From Fimbriimonadaceae bacterium (lineage in GTDB: Bacteria > Armatimonadota > Fimbriimonadia > Fimbriimonadales > Fimbriimonadaceae), in assembly GCA_022842565.1 (NCBI GenBank), contig JALHPH010000041.1, forward strand, positions 1-9,471: DNA of 9,471 bases. Reading direction: 5' to 3'. The notes beneath the pieces are model-generated. The model saw only the letters and a list, made by a program, of their open reading frames with translations, was not told the origin of the DNA and searched no databases. Shown here piece by piece: positions 7,961 to 9,471 of the stretch (its first letter is position 1; the number at the start of each line of letters is the position of its first letter). Made by a program: the position numbers and the translations under genes.

Positions 7961-8947
7961 ATGAAACTTAACCTGCTCCCATCTGGTGCCAAAAAAGGCG
8001 GATCTCCGGTCCTTGCCTGGGCCACTGCCGGCCTGCTCGTTGTGGGTTCGCTGGTCGCTACCGCGGCAATGGCGTTCCTTTCATCGGCCGCACTGCAAAC
8101 CGCTAAAGAGGAAGCGATTGCCATCCAGCCACAGGCTGCTGAAGCGGTGAAGCAAGCCAAATACGCTCAGCTCATCGTGGATAGCACGCAAGGCGTCGCT
8201 CGCAATATCGAACTTGAAAAAGCGATGAGCGACCACAACCTGAAATACACACGCTTCTATCGCCAGGTCGGAACCTATATTCCCTCGTTCCTGCGCGTTC
8301 GACGAATGCAGGTTCGTCCGATCAACGAATCAAGTTGCGCTCTCCAGGTGACCGGTGTTCTGTATTCGCTGCAGCAGCACCACGATGCTCAGCTTGCGCT
8401 GCTCCGTATCCCGGGCGCGATGCAGGTAGGAGCAACTGGCTATGCGGCGCGACCAGTTCTGGTACCAGCGCTTTCCGAGGACGACCAAGTGGGTCGCGCT
8501 GCGCGCATCGGCTCCACGCCGTTGCCGCTTGACGCCAATGAGCGGCTCAACACGATCATTTCGCGGGCAAACGAAGGCACGCAGGGTTTCGAGAACCTCG
8601 AGAACTTTGGCACCGAAGCTGACTTCGGTCCGAGGGGTGCACTGCCTACCGGCTCCATTGTCACTTACACAGTTATCCTGAGCTCGACGGGCGCGGTGCC
8701 GGCCCCGGCGGGTGCTCCTGGCGGAGTTCCAGCTCCCGGTGTGCCTCCAACCGGTGCTCCCACTACTGCGGGTGCGATTCCGCCCGGTTGGGATTTCAAT
8801 TTCTTAGTGCCGAATCCGGCGCAAACGATCCAGGCTGCTGGTTCGGCCACGGGCGGTGCGCCCGCAGCGGGCGGCATTCCAGGCGGCGGCACCATTCCTG
8901 TCGCGGCCGGTGGACTCTCCGGGGAGGCTGCAGCCCGAGATCGATAA
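7961..8947 (+). CDS. pilN: Type IV pilus inner-membrane assembly protein PilN, with a Pro/Gly/Ala-rich C-terminal extension
   Basis: 328 residues. The protein begins MKLNLLPSG, matching the conserved (I/L)NLLP motif by which PilN docks into a groove of PilM. That motif fixes the ATG at 7961, although no good Shine-Dalgarno is present in the nine bases after pilM. One membrane helix follows (about 17-42), preceded by KK, giving a short cytoplasmic tail and a periplasmic body. A helical, coiled-coil-like region (43-95) and a mixed alpha/beta region (96-170, LRVRRMQVRPI...CALQVTGVLYS) correspond to the PilN ferredoxin-like fold. Residues 171-232 look like a less ordered insertion, followed by a strand SIVTYTVIL (232-240). 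Residues 244-328 are Pro/Gly/Ala-rich. Typical PilN is about 180-220 residues, so the tail and insertion are extra. It should pair with the PilO-like product downstream. Confidence 0.85.
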   Translation: MKLNLLPSGAKKGGSPVLAWATAGLLVVGSLVATAAMAFLSSAALQTAKEEAIAIQPQAAEAVKQAKYAQLIVDSTQGVARNIELEKAMSDHNLKYTRFYRQVGTYIPSFLRVRRMQVRPINESSCALQVTGVLYSLQQHHDAQLALLRIPGAMQVGATGYAARPVLVPALSEDDQVGRAARIGSTPLPLDANERLNTIISRANEGTQGFENLENFGTEADFGPRGALPTGSIVTYTVILSSTGAVPAPAGAPGGVPAPGVPPTGAPTTAGAIPPGWDFNFLVPNPAQTIQAAGSATGGAPAAGGIPGGGTIPVAAGGLSGEAAARDR

Positions 8948-8965
8948 GCGAGCGCACACGAAGCT

Positions 8966-9471
8966 ATGAAACTGCTACCGTTTTCCATTATCACTGTGGG
9001 CGTCTCGCTCGCCCTCGTCATTCTCTGCTTTGGCATCTTCAATCACTGGGTGCCAAAGAACACCGAGGCTGGCTACTACCGCGAGCTGAAGGATAAGCTG
9101 CAGGCTGAGGCTAACAAGCTCAGCCAATCCAAGCGAAAGGTTGAGGAGGCCAAGCAGTTCCGCGCAAACCTTTTCGCCGATTGGCAAACCACGGTGGAGC
9201 AGCGGACTCCTGAAGATGACCTGCGCCGAGGCGGAATTGACCTCAGCGTGAACCGCTATCAGTTGGTTTCCGATTCGATCCGATTCCGAAATAGCATTCA
9301 AGCCGACCTGAACCGGCAACTGCGCGTCGGTGGCATCACGGTGATTTCGGCTCCACGAGTGCCCGACTTCCCAAGCAGCCCTGCTCAAATCGTGGAAGCT
9401 GGCTATGGTTACCCCGCTAGCCCGTTCCCGGTACGCGTTTATGATTTCGGTCAAGTCAGATCGGAAGAGCA
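8966..9471 (+). CDS. pilO: Type IV pilus assembly protein PilO-like, 3'-partial
   Basis: The ATG at 8966 opens a frame that runs off the window without a stop; 164 residues (to base 9457) are genuine sequence. The predicted protein has almost no cytoplasmic tail. One hydrophobic helix spans about residues 5-26 (PFSIITVGVSLALVILCFGI). A charged heptad-like coiled coil follows (about 36-68, YYRELKDKLQAEANKLSQ), and then an alpha/beta region ending FPVRVYDFGQV, as at the start of the PilO ferredoxin-like domain. This layout and the place right after pilN (18-base gap) are the main grounds for PilO; sequence motifs alone are weak. PilO is expected to heterodimerise with PilN in the periplasm and link to PilP and the secretin. 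No clear Shine-Dalgarno precedes it. The last 14 bases are adapter, so the terminal residues RSEE do not belong to the protein. Confidence 0.75.
   Translation, partial: MKLLPFSIITVGVSLALVILCFGIFNHWVPKNTEAGYYRELKDKLQAEANKLSQSKRKVEEAKQFRANLFADWQTTVEQRTPEDDLRRGGIDLSVNRYQLVSDSIRFRNSIQADLNRQLRVGGITVISAPRVPDFPSSPAQIVEAGYGYPASPFPVRVYDFGQVRSEE
9458..9471 (+). other. Illumina TruSeq adapter remnant at the end of the sequence
   Basis: AGATCGGAAGAGCA at the extreme right edge is identical to the first 14 bases of the standard Illumina TruSeq read-through adapter. Its position exactly at the end of the sequence, with genuine pilO coding sequence right up to it, fits untrimmed adapter at a contig end rather than genome sequence. 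In frame it adds the false residues RSEE to PilO. Confidence 0.93.

Noticed and set aside
8975..9454. 159-codon open frame on the - strand at the right end
   Set aside because: It is antisense to the pilO-like gene, whose membrane helix, coiled coil and operon position are much better supported.
1..9471. CRISPR arrays, tRNA or rRNA genes, insertion sequences, attachment sites
   Set aside because: No regularly spaced direct repeats, no tRNA-like cloverleaf or rRNA sequence, no transposase-like protein and no terminal inverted repeats were seen; almost all bases are coding.

Overview
The window is a moderately GC-rich bacterial fragment, read with the standard code and transcribed entirely on the + strand. 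It holds the 3' end of one very large gene for a presumably secreted, beta-rich protein. An intergenic region with a strong terminator and a good promoter candidate follows, and then the start of a type IV pilus assembly cluster in the classic order pilM-pilN-pilO. PilM, PilN and PilO point to a diderm bacterium with a type IV pilus or related type II secretion-like machine. The golvesin-like domain, the PQQ-type propeller, and the Pro/Ala-rich enlargements of PilM and PilN remind me of Armatimonadota (Fimbriimonas-like) genomes. That lineage guess is inference and was not tested.

Layout. 1-6366: a reading frame open from base 1, giving 2121 residues without the N-terminus. It carries the probable tail of one golvesin-like domain, a clear golvesin-like domain, a PQQ-like beta-propeller of about seven blades with a DxDxNG-type loop that may bind calcium, several Ig-like or unassigned beta regions, and a C-terminal third with recurring TolB-like blade motifs. 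6367-6559: a perfect 14-bp terminator hairpin with a T tract, about 75 bases in which I see nothing, then an extended -10 promoter and the leader of pilM. 6560-7951: pilM, whose actin-like fold is interrupted by a disordered insert of about 120 residues with repeated (N/S)PF motifs. 7961-8947: pilN, with the N-terminal LNLLP motif that docks into PilM and a long Pro/Gly/Ala-rich C-terminal tail. 8966 to the end: a pilO-like gene cut off by the window edge.

How the genes fit together. In known systems cytoplasmic PilM binds the N-terminal peptide of PilN, and PilN and PilO pair through their coiled coils and ferredoxin-like domains in the periplasm. This links the cytoplasmic motor to the outer-membrane secretin. 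The giant protein lies directly upstream but behind its own terminator, so it is probably a separate transcription unit. Its propeller with a calcium-like loop invites comparison with the pilus-tip protein PilY1, but no homology to PilY1 could be established here.

The final 14 bases (9458-9471) are identical to the start of the Illumina TruSeq adapter. The right edge is therefore probably a contig end with untrimmed adapter, and the last four apparent residues of PilO are artefactual.
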